64,000 bases of DNA from UBA6898 sp964463135 (GCA_964463135.1 CAYXBA010000001.1:1-64000); one strand, 5' to 3'; positions 42,997 through 52,357 are shown, counted from the first letter of the stretch. Translations and numbers: made by a program. Notes: generated by a model not told the origin, from the letters alone.

Positions 42997-44142
42997 ATGC
43001 GACCGATGCGTATCCTCCATGTGATGTCAAGACTGCCTGTGGGCGGCGTCGAAAATCAGCTCCTGCTGCTGCTCAGGAACTATGACAGGAACAAATGTGA
43101 TATAACTGTCTGTTCGCTTGCTGACGAGGGTGAGAATGGCAGAAAGATCAGGGAACTGGGGATCAGGCTCATCTGCCTGAACAAACTGGACCACGGGTTT
43201 GACCGGTCCATGGTCAGGGACCTTATGCGCATCATGCAGGACGGCGGCGTCGACGTCGTCAGAACGCATCAATATCATGCCAACCTGTACGGCAGGATAG
43301 CTGCCTGGCGGGCCAAAGTCCCCTGCATTGTGCCTTCAGTCCATAATGTCTATACCAGGGACAGGAAGATCCACCGGCGGATGTTAAACAGGATTCTGGG
43401 ATCGATCTCTGACCGGATCGTTGCGGTTTCCGGCGCAGTAAAAAGCGATATTATGACGTATGACGGCCTCCCTGCTGACAAGATCCAGGTGGTCTATAAC
43501 GGCGTTGACGCTGCACGCTTCAGGAACGCAGAAGGGACCGCGATACGCGCGGAATTCAGTATTCCGGAGCAGGCTGCTGTTGTCGGTTCAGTGGGCAGGC
43601 TGTCCTATCAGAAGGGCCAGAAGTTTCTTGTTGACGCTCTGTCGCTGCTGGTGAAGGAGAACCCGGAGCTCATTGCATTGATCGTGGGAGACGGACCTGA
43701 GCGTGCCGGCCTGGAGAAACGTGCTGCCGAGAAGGGCATAAGAAAAAATGTCATCTTTACGGGAACGCGGGATGATGTGCCGAACTTGTTGGCGGCAATG
43801 GACCTATTTGTTTTTCCTTCCTTTTGGGAAGGCATGCCGAACGCACTTGTTGAGGCCATGACAGCGGGAAAGCCGATCATTGCGTCCGGCATCGAACCGA
43901 ACCGGGAGGTGCTTGGGCCGGAGGGTGCGGGGATCATTGTGCCGACAGAGGACAGCACTGCTCTTGCCGCAGCTATGAGCAGACTATTGGCAGACAGGCA
44001 GCTGGCGGCCGGTATGGGTAAGGCTGCGCAGGAGAGGGCCCTTTCGCAATTCGACATTCGGAGGACTGTCAGTGCCTATATGGACCTTTTTGAAGGAATT
44101 CTGCGCAGAAAAGGGCGCTGGCAGGTTCAGGACAAACAATGA
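42997..44142 (+). CDS. GT4-type glycosyltransferase (paralog 1)
   Basis: A 381-residue GT4 protein. N-terminal strand RILHVMSRLPVGGVENQLLLLL, then EX7E motif PSFWEGMPNALVEAMTAGKP and phosphate loop SVGRLSYQKGQKFLVDAL. It is one of four proteins in this locus with the same layout (46751, 48030, 49221), evidently from duplication. The sugar specificity is unknown. It lies 77 bases after the sulfotransferase. Confidence 0.9.
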   Translation: MRPMRILHVMSRLPVGGVENQLLLLLRNYDRNKCDITVCSLADEGENGRKIRELGIRLICLNKLDHGFDRSMVRDLMRIMQDGGVDVVRTHQYHANLYGRIAAWRAKVPCIVPSVHNVYTRDRKIHRRMLNRILGSISDRIVAVSGAVKSDIMTYDGLPADKIQVVYNGVDAARFRNAEGTAIRAEFSIPEQAAVVGSVGRLSYQKGQKFLVDALSLLVKENPELIALIVGDGPERAGLEKRAAEKGIRKNVIFTGTRDDVPNLLAAMDLFVFPSFWEGMPNALVEAMTAGKPIIASGIEPNREVLGPEGAGIIVPTEDSTALAAAMSRLLADRQLAAGMGKAAQERALSQFDIRRTVSAYMDLFEGILRRKGRWQVQDKQ

Positions 44143-44190
44143 AGGATGTGAATCTTATGGCGCGCAACAGTATAATAGGAACGATCTGAT

Positions 44191-46053
44191 ATGAAAATTC
44201 TCGGGATCTCTGCATTCTATCATGACTCTGCTGCTGCCCTTGTTGTTGACGGCAATGTTATTGCTGCGGCTCAGGAGGAACGGTTCACGCGCAAAAAGCA
44301 CGATGCCTCATTTCCGGCATCAGCAGTAAGATACTGTCTTGAATATGCAGGTCTGACGCTTGGCGAACTCGATGCCGTTGTGTTCTATGACAAACCGCTG
44401 CTTAAGTTTGAAAGACTGCTCGAAACGTACTACCAGTTCGCCCCCAGAGGCATACGGTCATTTCTGACCGGTATTCCGGTCTGGCTCAAGGAAAAGATGT
44501 TCCTGAAGCGGCTTATCAGGACCGAACTGGCACAGATGGATGAGAACGCCGATCTTTCGAAGCTGAAACTTCTCTTCCCTGAACATCACCTGTCCCACGC
44601 TGCAAGCGCTTTCTTTCCCTCGCCGTTTGAACGGGCCGCGATCCTGACCATTGACGGCGTGGGCGAATGGGCTACCGCTTCTTTCTGTCTTGGGGAAAAG
44701 AACAGGATCCGTATACTCAAGGAACTCAGGTTCCCTCATTCCCTTGGCCTTCTCTATTCAGCCTTCACCTATTTTCTCGGCTTCAAGGTGAACTCGGGGG
44801 AGTATAAGCTGATGGGGCTTGCGCCTTACGGCAACGCGTCGTCTGAGGATGTATCCCGATACGTGAAGACAATCAAGGAACATCTTCTGGAGATCAGACC
44901 GGACGGTTCCATCCGGCTGGACCAGGACTATTTCGAATATGCGTATGGTCTGCGCATGGTCAATGACCAGAAGTGGGAGCAACTCTTTGGTTTCCCGAAG
45001 AGAAAACCGGAAGACGAACTCCTGCAGCACCACTGCAACCTGGGAGTTGCCATTCAGCAGGTGACCGAAGAAGTGGTTATCCTGATGGCACAGGAGGCCA
45101 AACGGCTGACCGGTGCCGATGATCTCTGCCTTGCAGGAGGGGTAGCCCTGAACTGTGTTGCAAACGGCAAGCTGGAGAATACAGGTATATTTAAGAATAT
45201 CTTTATCCAGCCTGCATCCGGTGACGCAGGCGGCGCGTTGGGGTCAGCGCTGGCTGCTCATTATCTGTACTTCAGACAGGAGCGGCAGCTGAACAGTCCT
45301 GACGCCATGCAGGGGACCTATCTGGGGCCCGAATTTTCCGACCTGGACGTGGAGATGATGGCAAGAAAGTTCAAGGCAGCGTATCGCCGGTTCGAGGACT
45401 TTGACGAACTTGCCGGAACCGTTGCAGGGGTCATAGCATCAGGCGAGGTGGTGGGCTGGTTTCAGGGCAGGATGGAGTTCGGGCCGCGGGCGCTTGGCAA
45501 CCGGTCCATCATAGCGGATGCAAGAAACACGGAGATGCAGAAGAAACTTAATCTCAAGATCAAATACCGGGAGAGTTTCAGGCCCTTTGCACCGGCAGTG
45601 CTCGCCGAAGAGGCAGGGGACTATTTTGAGATGAAGGGGCCATCCCCGTATATGCTTATCGTGCAGCCTGTTGCAGAAGGCAGGAGAAAGCCGCTGCCGC
45701 CGGATTACGAGAACTTCTCTATCAAGGACAAGCTGTATCACAACCGGTCTGATATCCCTGCTGTTACGCATATCGATTTTTCAGCGAGGATCCAGACCGT
45801 GCACAAAGGGACGAACGACCGGTTTTGGCGGCTTATCTCTGCGTTCAAAAAGAAGACGGGCTATGCCCTTCTTGTCAACACCAGCTTCAATGTCAGAGGG
45901 GAGCCCATTGTCTGTACCCCGGAGGATGCATACCGGTGTTTCATCCGGACCGAGATGGATTATCTCGTGGTGGGAAACTGTCTTTTTGACAAGAAAGAGC
46001 AGCCTGTCTGGGAGGAGAAGACAGATTGGCAGCAGGAGTTCGTACTTGACTGA
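44191..46053 (+). CDS. Carbamoyltransferase, NodU/CmcH family
   Basis: A 620-residue carbamoyltransferase that transfers the carbamoyl group of carbamoyl phosphate (via carbamoyl-AMP) to a hydroxyl. The Kae1-like N-terminal domain has GISAFYHDSAAALVVDG, the metal-binding HHLSHAASAFFPSPF and LAGGVALNCVANGK; the C-terminal domain has WFQGRMEFGPRALGNRSI and TSFNVRGEPIVC. Length matches NodU, which carbamoylates Nod factors. In a glycan locus it most likely carbamoylates a sugar. The next two genes (DUF5989 and SxtJ-type) recur next to such enzymes. Confidence 0.93.
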   Translation: MKILGISAFYHDSAAALVVDGNVIAAAQEERFTRKKHDASFPASAVRYCLEYAGLTLGELDAVVFYDKPLLKFERLLETYYQFAPRGIRSFLTGIPVWLKEKMFLKRLIRTELAQMDENADLSKLKLLFPEHHLSHAASAFFPSPFERAAILTIDGVGEWATASFCLGEKNRIRILKELRFPHSLGLLYSAFTYFLGFKVNSGEYKLMGLAPYGNASSEDVSRYVKTIKEHLLEIRPDGSIRLDQDYFEYAYGLRMVNDQKWEQLFGFPKRKPEDELLQHHCNLGVAIQQVTEEVVILMAQEAKRLTGADDLCLAGGVALNCVANGKLENTGIFKNIFIQPASGDAGGALGSALAAHYLYFRQERQLNSPDAMQGTYLGPEFSDLDVEMMARKFKAAYRRFEDFDELAGTVAGVIASGEVVGWFQGRMEFGPRALGNRSIIADARNTEMQKKLNLKIKYRESFRPFAPAVLAEEAGDYFEMKGPSPYMLIVQPVAEGRRKPLPPDYENFSIKDKLYHNRSDIPAVTHIDFSARIQTVHKGTNDRFWRLISAFKKKTGYALLVNTSFNVRGEPIVCTPEDAYRCFIRTEMDYLVVGNCLFDKKEQPVWEEKTDWQQEFVLD

Positions 46054-46157
46054 GGACGCATGCGGCGCGCTGGGGGGAACTGGTGACAGGGAAAGCTGCG
46101 GCATGATACTATTGAACACAGGATTTTTGTGATTACTGAAAGGAGATATGCCGGCAG

Positions 46158-46307
46158 ATGGACTTTCTGAGTGATCTTATCAAATTTATGGCGCAGAGGA
46201 AAAAATGGTGGCTCCTGCCTGTCATCATCGTTCTGCTCCTTGTCGGTATCCTGATCGTGATCGGCGGCGGTTCTGCCATCGCACCGTTCATTTATACTCT
46301 TTTTTAG
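46158..46307 (+). CDS. DUF5989-type small membrane protein
   Basis: A 49-residue single-span membrane protein: short charged start MDFLSDLIKFMAQRKKW, then a hydrophobic segment (WLLPVIIVLLLVGILIVI) and a Gly-rich exit, ending FIYTLF. It matches the DUF5989 type often found between NodU-type carbamoyltransferases and SxtJ-type proteins in glycan and saxitoxin-like clusters. An AAAGGAG site precedes the ATG. It lies 104 bases after the carbamoyltransferase stop and 7 before the next gene. Confidence 0.85.
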   Translation: MDFLSDLIKFMAQRKKWWLLPVIIVLLLVGILIVIGGGSAIAPFIYTLF

Positions 46308-46314
46308 AAGAACG

Positions 46315-46674
46315 ATGAAACGAGAACAGATCTTAGAGGCGATCCTGGTGATCGTTGCAGGTCTCCTGGTCCTCTCCCTTCTGTTCGGGGTCAGGGCTCT
46401 TGTCTTTGTTTCTCTTGGCCTTCTTTGTGCTGCCATATTTTCACGGCACCTTGCAGAAAAGATAGCTCAGTTCTGGTTTGGCGTAGCGCATCTGTTGGGC
46501 AGGATCAATTCGTTCATCCTGCTTTCGGCCGTGTTTTATCTCATTTTGACTCCTGTGGCGCTTATCTCCAAGCTGTTCAACCGCAGCAACCTGTCCTCGA
46601 AAAAGGATCTTGAGAGCTTTTATATCGAAAGAGACCATGAATATCTGCCTGAGGATTTTGAAAATACTTGGTAG
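46315..46674 (+). CDS. SxtJ-type membrane protein
   Basis: A 119-residue membrane protein with two long hydrophobic stretches near the N terminus (LVIVAGLLVLSLLFGVRALVFVSLGLLCAAIF) and another at about 60-90, ending in an acidic, tyrosine-containing tail (YIERDHEYLPEDFENTW). This size, topology and tail match SxtJ-type proteins found beside carbamoyltransferases. Role unknown; together with DUF5989 it may bind or place the enzyme at the membrane (inference). Confidence 0.8.
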   Translation: MKREQILEAILVIVAGLLVLSLLFGVRALVFVSLGLLCAAIFSRHLAEKIAQFWFGVAHLLGRINSFILLSAVFYLILTPVALISKLFNRSNLSSKKDLESFYIERDHEYLPEDFENTW

Positions 46675-46750
46675 GATTTTGCACTCCCCTGATCCCGCTA
46701 TCTGCCGTGCTCATGCATAACCCGTTTGGCTGCGGAACGGGAACGATCTG

Positions 46751-47887
46751 ATGCAGCGCATACCTATCCTGCATGTAATACCAAAGCTGGTCGTCGGAGG
46801 CGTACAGACACAGCTCCAGCTGGTGCTCAGGAACTATGACCGGAGCAGATATTCCGTAACCGTCTGCACCCTCTATGATATAGGAGACATCGGACGGGAG
46901 ATGGAAGAATCCGGCATAGAGGTCGTCTGCCTGCAGAAGCCCAAGGACAGATTCGACTGGACCATTATCAGGGACCTCTATCGGCTCATAAAAGAAAAGA
47001 ACATAAAAATCGTTCGCACCCACAGATATAACGCAAACCTCTATGGCAGAGTGGCGGCCCTGCTGGCCGGCGTTCCCTGCATAATCGCTTCTGTTCACAA
47101 TATCTACCAGAGAGACAGGAAGTTGAACAGGAGAATTGTGAACCATCTCCTTTCACGGCTCACGGACAAGGTGGTTGCTGTCTCGGAAACAGTAAAAAGG
47201 GATATCGTCCGCTATGATGCAGTTCCCGATGGCAAGGTGCAGGTCATTTACAATGGCATTGATATGAGCCGGTTTTCAGCTGCTGATGGTTCAACGGTCC
47301 GGAAAGAGTTTGGCCTTTCGGCAGCCTGCCGTGTCATCGGGACTGTCGGGAGATTCACGGACCAGAAGGGGCACCGGTATCTTGTTGAGGCCGCTGCCGA
47401 GGTGATGGAGCGGCATCCCGATGTTGTGCTGCTCATGGTGGGAGACGGCGCACTGAAAGGTGAGCTGACAGCCTCTGCCGAGAGACTGCATATTGCTGAC
47501 AGGGTGATCTTTGCCGGCTGGCGCAGGGACATCCCTGCCTTGTTGGATGCCATGGATATATTTGCGTTCCCGTCACACTGGGAAGGGCTGCCGAATGCTG
47601 TTATTGAGGCCATGGCCATGGGCAAGCCGATCATTGCCTCGGATATCCTTCCGGTCAGGGAAGTGATCGCTTCTGAGCAGGACGGCATCCTCGTCCCCCC
47701 CGGAGACAGTCATGCGCTCGCCGGGGCCATTGCGTCGCTGCTCGCTGACAGGGTCTATGCAGCGAACATGGGCAGCCATGTCCGAGAGCGCGCACGTGCA
47801 AATTTTTCCATCGATGCGACGGTGGGTGCATATGTCGCCCTGTTCGAAAAAGTCCTGAAGAAGAAAAATGCCCTGCCAGGGCACTGA
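46751..47887 (+). CDS. GT4-type glycosyltransferase (paralog 2)
   Basis: A 378-residue GT4 protein. N-terminal PILHVIPKLVVGGVQTQLQLVL, nucleotide loop GTVGRFTDQKGHRYLVEAA and EX7E motif PSHWEGLPNAVIEAMAMGKP. By eye it is closest to the protein at 42997-44142. It starts 77 bases after the SxtJ-type gene. The upstream leader GGGAACGATCTG just before the ATG is nearly the same as the leader of the carbamoyltransferase gene. Confidence 0.9.
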   Translation: MQRIPILHVIPKLVVGGVQTQLQLVLRNYDRSRYSVTVCTLYDIGDIGREMEESGIEVVCLQKPKDRFDWTIIRDLYRLIKEKNIKIVRTHRYNANLYGRVAALLAGVPCIIASVHNIYQRDRKLNRRIVNHLLSRLTDKVVAVSETVKRDIVRYDAVPDGKVQVIYNGIDMSRFSAADGSTVRKEFGLSAACRVIGTVGRFTDQKGHRYLVEAAAEVMERHPDVVLLMVGDGALKGELTASAERLHIADRVIFAGWRRDIPALLDAMDIFAFPSHWEGLPNAVIEAMAMGKPIIASDILPVREVIASEQDGILVPPGDSHALAGAIASLLADRVYAANMGSHVRERARANFSIDATVGAYVALFEKVLKKKNALPGH

Positions 47888-48029
47888 TCGCTTCCTTATC
47901 ATTTCTGCCTGCCGTGTTGATCAACGCCTGGATCGAAGTGTGTCTGCATGATAAAGGATCGTTCCGCATCACCAAAACGCCTGCGAAGAGAGTTTTCAAT
48001 GGCGCGCGTTTTTATATAGAATAGGAACC

Positions 48030-49187
48030 ATGGAAAAAATCAATGTTCTGCATGTGCTTCAGAATTCGAATGTCGGAGGAGTTCAGCAGCAGCTTTTAAG
48101 TATTCTCAGGGCATATGACCGGGACCTTGTTCAGCCGGTTGTCTGTTCTTTCAAGCCGATAGGCGGCATCGGAGAGCAGATCATGAAGAGTGGCATTGAC
48201 GTTGTCTCTCTCGGCGTTGAGAGACATCACAGATTTTCATTCGAAATAATTTTTGGATTATACCGCCTCATGAAGCAGCGGCGCATCCATGTGGTGAGGA
48301 CCCACAGGTACCGGGCGAACTTTTACGGGAGGATCGCCGCCGGACTGGCCCGCGTCCCTGTGGTCATCCCCTCTCTCCATGATAATTACGAGAAGGACAA
48401 GCGCTGGGAGCGAAGGCTGGTGAACAGGCTCCTGGCTCTCTGGACAAGCTGTTTCGTTGCCGTATCCGACAGCATACGGCTGGACATCATACAGTATGAC
48501 CATATCGCTCCGGACAACGTGCTGGTCATAAGGAACGGTGTTGATACGGACCGCTTCAGCCCTTTGGTAAACGGCGACAGCATTCGAAAAGAACTGGGCA
48601 TATCACCGGATGAGCGGGTCATAGGGTTTGTGGGAAGGCTGGTGCCTGCGAAGGGACTTCCGGACCTTGTTGCGGCCTTTGCCGAGGTCGTCAAAGACCC
48701 GGGCAGGGTCCGGCTGCTCATTGTGGGCGGCGGACAGCTCCTGCAGGAGCTCAGAGAAATGGCACAGCATCGGGGGCTGGGCGATACTATCCTTTTTCTT
48801 GGGGAACGGAACGATGTGCCCCAGATCCTGACAGCCATGAACATGTTCGTCATGTCCTCACTTGCAGAGGGCCTGCCGAACTCGCTCCTTGAGGCAATGG
48901 CTGCTGCGAGGCCGGTGATCGTAACCACAGCCGGCGGCATGGGGGAGATCGTACGCGAAGGCGAAAACGGCCTCATTGTTCCGATCGGCAATACTGTGCT
49001 GCTGGCGGCGGCGATGCAGAAGCTCCTGCATGACAGACCATATGCAGAGAAGCTCGGCGCAGCGGCACGGCAGTGCATCGAACGGAGCTACAGCATACGG
49101 AGTACGGCAAAGGCGTGGGAGGATCTGTATGTGAGGCTGCTCAGCAGGAAGGGCGGAACGGCGATGGCCGGTTCTGTCCCGGACTGA
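48030..49187 (+). CDS. GT4-type glycosyltransferase (paralog 3)
   Basis: A 385-residue GT4 protein: NVLHVLQNSNVGGVQQQLLSIL at the start, GFVGRLVPAKGLPDLVAAF phosphate loop, and EX7E in SSLAEGLPNSLLEAMAAARP. Together with 49221 it forms the second, more closely related pair of the four paralogs (both have RNGVDTD and PAKGLP). It lies 142 bases after paralog 2, and that gap includes a GGCGCGC...TATAGAATAGGAAC element shared with the carbamoyltransferase leader. Confidence 0.9.
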   Translation: MEKINVLHVLQNSNVGGVQQQLLSILRAYDRDLVQPVVCSFKPIGGIGEQIMKSGIDVVSLGVERHHRFSFEIIFGLYRLMKQRRIHVVRTHRYRANFYGRIAAGLARVPVVIPSLHDNYEKDKRWERRLVNRLLALWTSCFVAVSDSIRLDIIQYDHIAPDNVLVIRNGVDTDRFSPLVNGDSIRKELGISPDERVIGFVGRLVPAKGLPDLVAAFAEVVKDPGRVRLLIVGGGQLLQELREMAQHRGLGDTILFLGERNDVPQILTAMNMFVMSSLAEGLPNSLLEAMAAARPVIVTTAGGMGEIVREGENGLIVPIGNTVLLAAAMQKLLHDRPYAEKLGAAARQCIERSYSIRSTAKAWEDLYVRLLSRKGGTAMAGSVPD

Positions 49188-49220
49188 ACGTATGGACCGC
49201 GCGTGCGGGAGTTCCCTGCC

Positions 49221-50360
49221 ATGAGCAGGATCAATGTGCTTCATGTGGTGCAGCATTCCACCGGCGGCGGCGTCATCAGGCAGCTGTTTAATCTCCTTAA
49301 GGCGTATGACCGGGAGGTGATCAATCCCCTCGTATGCTGCATAGGCGGTAAAGGGACCGTGGGTGATCTCATCGAGAAGAGCGGTGTCGAGTTTGTTGCG
49401 CTACGCCTGAAAAATAATGATCGTTTTATCCCCTCCGCTGTCAGCAGACTCAGACGACTCATGACGGATAAAAGGATCCATATTGTCAGGACACACGGAT
49501 ACGGAGCAAATCTTAACGGCAGAATCGCGGCGTTACTGTGTCGGGTCCCCTGCGTGCCGTCCATTCATAATGTCTATACGAAAGAAAAGAAGATTCAGCG
49601 AAGGATTGCCAATCATCTGCTGTCACGGTTCTCCTGCAAGATCGTTGCTGTATCAGAAGCCGTAAGGGGTGATGTTATCCGGTATGATCATATCGATCCG
49701 TCCAAGGTCATGGTCATCCGCAACGGCGTTGATACGGATTATTTCAGTCCTGCAACGCCGTTAACAGACCTGCGAAAGGAATTGGGCATCGACGAGAGTG
49801 ATATTGTGATCGGCTTTGTCGGAAGAGTGGTGCCTGCAAAGGGTTTGCCCTATCTTATCGAGGCATTTGCTGATATTAAAAGGGATCTGGATAATGTTAA
49901 ACTTCTCATTGTCGGCAGGGGGGCATCCCTGAATGTGCTGAGCGAGCTGGCGAGTGAAAAAGGCCTCCAGGACCATGTCCTGTTTATTGGTGAGAGAAGT
50001 GATATCGCAAATTTGCTTTTGTCGATGGACATTTTTGTTATGCCCTCGGAAAAGGAAGGGCTTCCAAATGCGTTGCTGGAGGCCATGGCAATGGCGAAGC
50101 CCGTGCTGGTAACAACAGCGGGAGGGATGAAGGAGATTGTTCAGGATAACGTGAGCGGCTATGTTATACCTGTCGGCAGTACCCTCCTGCTCACCGAGGG
50201 CCTGAAAAAGCTTATAACAGACAGGGAGTCAGCCCGGGAAATGGGCAAAGCGGCGAGAGCATATATAGAAAAGAATTTTGGCATTCAGGCGACAGCCAGA
50301 AAATGGGAAGCCCTGTATGGAGAAATGCTCCGGAAAACGGAACGCACTATTGGCCGGTAG
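49221..50360 (+). CDS. GT4-type glycosyltransferase (paralog 4)
   Basis: A 379-residue GT4 protein. INVLHVVQHSTGGGVIRQLFNLL, GFVGRVVPAKGLPYLIEAF and EX7E in PSEKEGLPNALLEAMAMAKP. Closest to paralog 3. The frame is open from a GTG at 49203, but ATG 49221 begins the conserved first strand. It lies 33 bases after paralog 3 and 62 bases before the sulfotransferase. Confidence 0.9.
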   Translation: MSRINVLHVVQHSTGGGVIRQLFNLLKAYDREVINPLVCCIGGKGTVGDLIEKSGVEFVALRLKNNDRFIPSAVSRLRRLMTDKRIHIVRTHGYGANLNGRIAALLCRVPCVPSIHNVYTKEKKIQRRIANHLLSRFSCKIVAVSEAVRGDVIRYDHIDPSKVMVIRNGVDTDYFSPATPLTDLRKELGIDESDIVIGFVGRVVPAKGLPYLIEAFADIKRDLDNVKLLIVGRGASLNVLSELASEKGLQDHVLFIGERSDIANLLLSMDIFVMPSEKEGLPNALLEAMAMAKPVLVTTAGGMKEIVQDNVSGYVIPVGSTLLLTEGLKKLITDRESAREMGKAARAYIEKNFGIQATARKWEALYGEMLRKTERTIGR

Positions 50361-50422
50361 GAACTGCGCGATCATGCAACAGAAAACAAAACTGTACACA
50401 GAAGAGAACAGACGGACACATC

Positions 50423-51319
50423 ATGCTGAATAAAGCCCCGATATTCATGAACGGTTTTAAATACGGCGGGACGAATCTGATCATGAACCTTCTCGCCTCA
50501 CACCCTGATGTCTGCTGGCTAAGCGGCGAAACGCAGTTTGTGTTTAACAGCAGGGGGTCGAGGCACGCGCTCGACAGATGGGCGAGGAAGCTGTTCTATA
50601 TGCCCATAAAGGTTTCATCGGGCGCAGTCGTACTCCACAGGACGAAAGATATTGATACTCCCAGACATCTTTCGCGTTTTATGATGCCGTACGTCGACCT
50701 TTTTTTCTTTATCGACAAGATCACGACTGCCAGAAACGAATTCAAGGCCGAAGATGTGCGGTATACACGGGAGGAAGTGAGGAAAAGCCGTTTTCTCGCA
50801 AAGAACGTTAACGGCCTGGTGCTTGCCAGCAGCCTGTTTGCAGGGATGTATCCTGATGCTACGTTTATTGCACTCGTAAGGAATGGGCTGGCGCTCTGCG
50901 AAGGGTTTATGCGGAGAGGCTGGACTGCTGAGGAAGCGGGCAGAATGTACGGGAAGGTTTGCCTGAAAATGATAGAGGACTCAGGCAGGATTCCGAACTA
51001 TCGCATTGTACGGTTTGAAGAAATGGTATCTGACCCTCTCAGGTTTATGAAGGAAATCTATTCCTTTGCCGGACTGGATGAAGGAAAGGTCGAGAAGGTG
51101 AGACTGCAGGCCAAGAGGTCCATGAACCCTGACGGGACGCGCAGTTATACGTTTGGCGGATCGAAAGACAGGGAGACCCATTGGTTCCCTGTTGAGGAGA
51201 TAAGAAATTATTTCCGGGGAGATGTCAACAAGAACCAAATAGAGAGGCTTGGAGCAGAGAATAGGGAAATATTTCTGAAGCAGGCCGGAGGGGCCATGGA
51301 GAAGCTGGGATATTTATAA
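50423..51319 (+). CDS. Sulfotransferase family protein (duplicate of 42026-42919)
   Basis: A 298-residue sulfotransferase-like protein, full-length paralog of the gene at 42026. It starts LNKAPIFMNGFKYGGTNLIMNLLASHPDVC, again with the GGTN-type variant of the 5'-phosphosulfate loop. The 3'-phosphate region reads ALVRNGLALCEG, so the usual RD is RN here. The RFEEMVSDPLRFMK block and a C-terminal KRLGAENRE-type end are conserved in both. The ORF opens at 50303, inside the upstream gene; ATG 50423 is preferred by alignment with the paralog. Confidence 0.8.
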   Translation: MLNKAPIFMNGFKYGGTNLIMNLLASHPDVCWLSGETQFVFNSRGSRHALDRWARKLFYMPIKVSSGAVVLHRTKDIDTPRHLSRFMMPYVDLFFFIDKITTARNEFKAEDVRYTREEVRKSRFLAKNVNGLVLASSLFAGMYPDATFIALVRNGLALCEGFMRRGWTAEEAGRMYGKVCLKMIEDSGRIPNYRIVRFEEMVSDPLRFMKEIYSFAGLDEGKVEKVRLQAKRSMNPDGTRSYTFGGSKDRETHWFPVEEIRNYFRGDVNKNQIERLGAENREIFLKQAGGAMEKLGYL

Positions 51320-51367
51320 ATACGGGATAGTATCGAAGCACCTCATGGAGACAGGAGCGTGACCCTG

Positions 51368-52357
51368 ATGAGGCAGATGGGGATTGATAATATGAAGCTT
51401 GTTTTTATCGGCGGGGCGCAGAGGAGCGGGACGACGATGCTTGGCTCAATGTTTGGCGCTCACAGTTCATGCATCTGCATACCGGAGTCACAGTTCACGA
51501 TCGATGCATATAAACGACTGGCCAATAAAAAAGATGTGGTCACGATGGGTGATATTTTCACCCTCGTCAGGAATCATCTTCGTTTCCGATACTGGGGCCT
51601 TGATGTCGGCCAGGATATTCCCGCGGAGATAGCCTCGTATCAGGATCTTTTCCTGTGGCTGGTTCAGAGATATGCCGAGAAAGCAGGGAAACCGGCTGCC
51701 GGTCTCTGCGTTGATCATACTCCGCTGAATATTAAAAATGCAGACATACTTTTTGACCTGTTTCCCCGGGCGAAGATGATCCATCTGGTCAGGGACGGCA
51801 GGGCAGTGTCAGCCTCGATCATGCCGCTTGACTGGGGCCCGAACACAATTGACCGGTCAGCCTCTTCGTGGAAGAAAAAGATCCAGCGTGGTCTCAGGGT
51901 GGAAGCATCGTATGGCAGTGAGCGGGTGAAAAGAGTCAGATATGAGGATATTGTGCTCGACCCTGAAAATACGATAAAGGAACTCTGTACTTTTCTGGAC
52001 ATCAGCTTTGAGCCTGCCATGATTCAGGGCGGGGAATTTCGTGTGCCTGTCTATACTGCCAAACAACATCAGCTGGTCGGCAAAGAGCCGGCGACAGACC
52101 GCATTGAGGCTTGGAAGAACTCTCTGACAGCGCGTGAGGTCGAACTATTTGAAAACATTGCAGGAGACACCCTTCTGCAGCTTGGGTATCCTGTCCTGTA
52201 CGGGGACACAGCAGCAAAGATCACGTTACCGGAGAAGATCATGTTTACATTCAGGCAGGGATTTCGGAAGAGATTCACCAACGCTCTCCGCCGCAGACGC
52301 AGGACGAGAGAAGGAGTGGAGCGTGCGGCCGAAGTTTTGGAAGAAAAGAAATCATGA
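51368..52357 (+). CDS. Sulfotransferase (canonical P-loop)
   Basis: A 329-residue sulfotransferase with the canonical 5'-phosphosulfate loop FIGGAQRSGTTMLGSMFGAH and 3'-phosphate loop HLVRDGRAVSASIMPLDWG. A PAPS-binding RYEDIVLDPENTIKELCTFLDI follows. It ends in a basic tail (RRRRRTREGVERAAEVLEEKK). The start is unsure: a GTG at 51359, an ATG at 51368 (AGGAG at a good distance) or an ATG at 51392 next to the first strand. It lies 48 bases after the previous sulfotransferase gene. Confidence 0.85.
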   Translation: MRQMGIDNMKLVFIGGAQRSGTTMLGSMFGAHSSCICIPESQFTIDAYKRLANKKDVVTMGDIFTLVRNHLRFRYWGLDVGQDIPAEIASYQDLFLWLVQRYAEKAGKPAAGLCVDHTPLNIKNADILFDLFPRAKMIHLVRDGRAVSASIMPLDWGPNTIDRSASSWKKKIQRGLRVEASYGSERVKRVRYEDIVLDPENTIKELCTFLDISFEPAMIQGGEFRVPVYTAKQHQLVGKEPATDRIEAWKNSLTAREVELFENIAGDTLLQLGYPVLYGDTAAKITLPEKIMFTFRQGFRKRFTNALRRRRRTREGVERAAEVLEEKKS

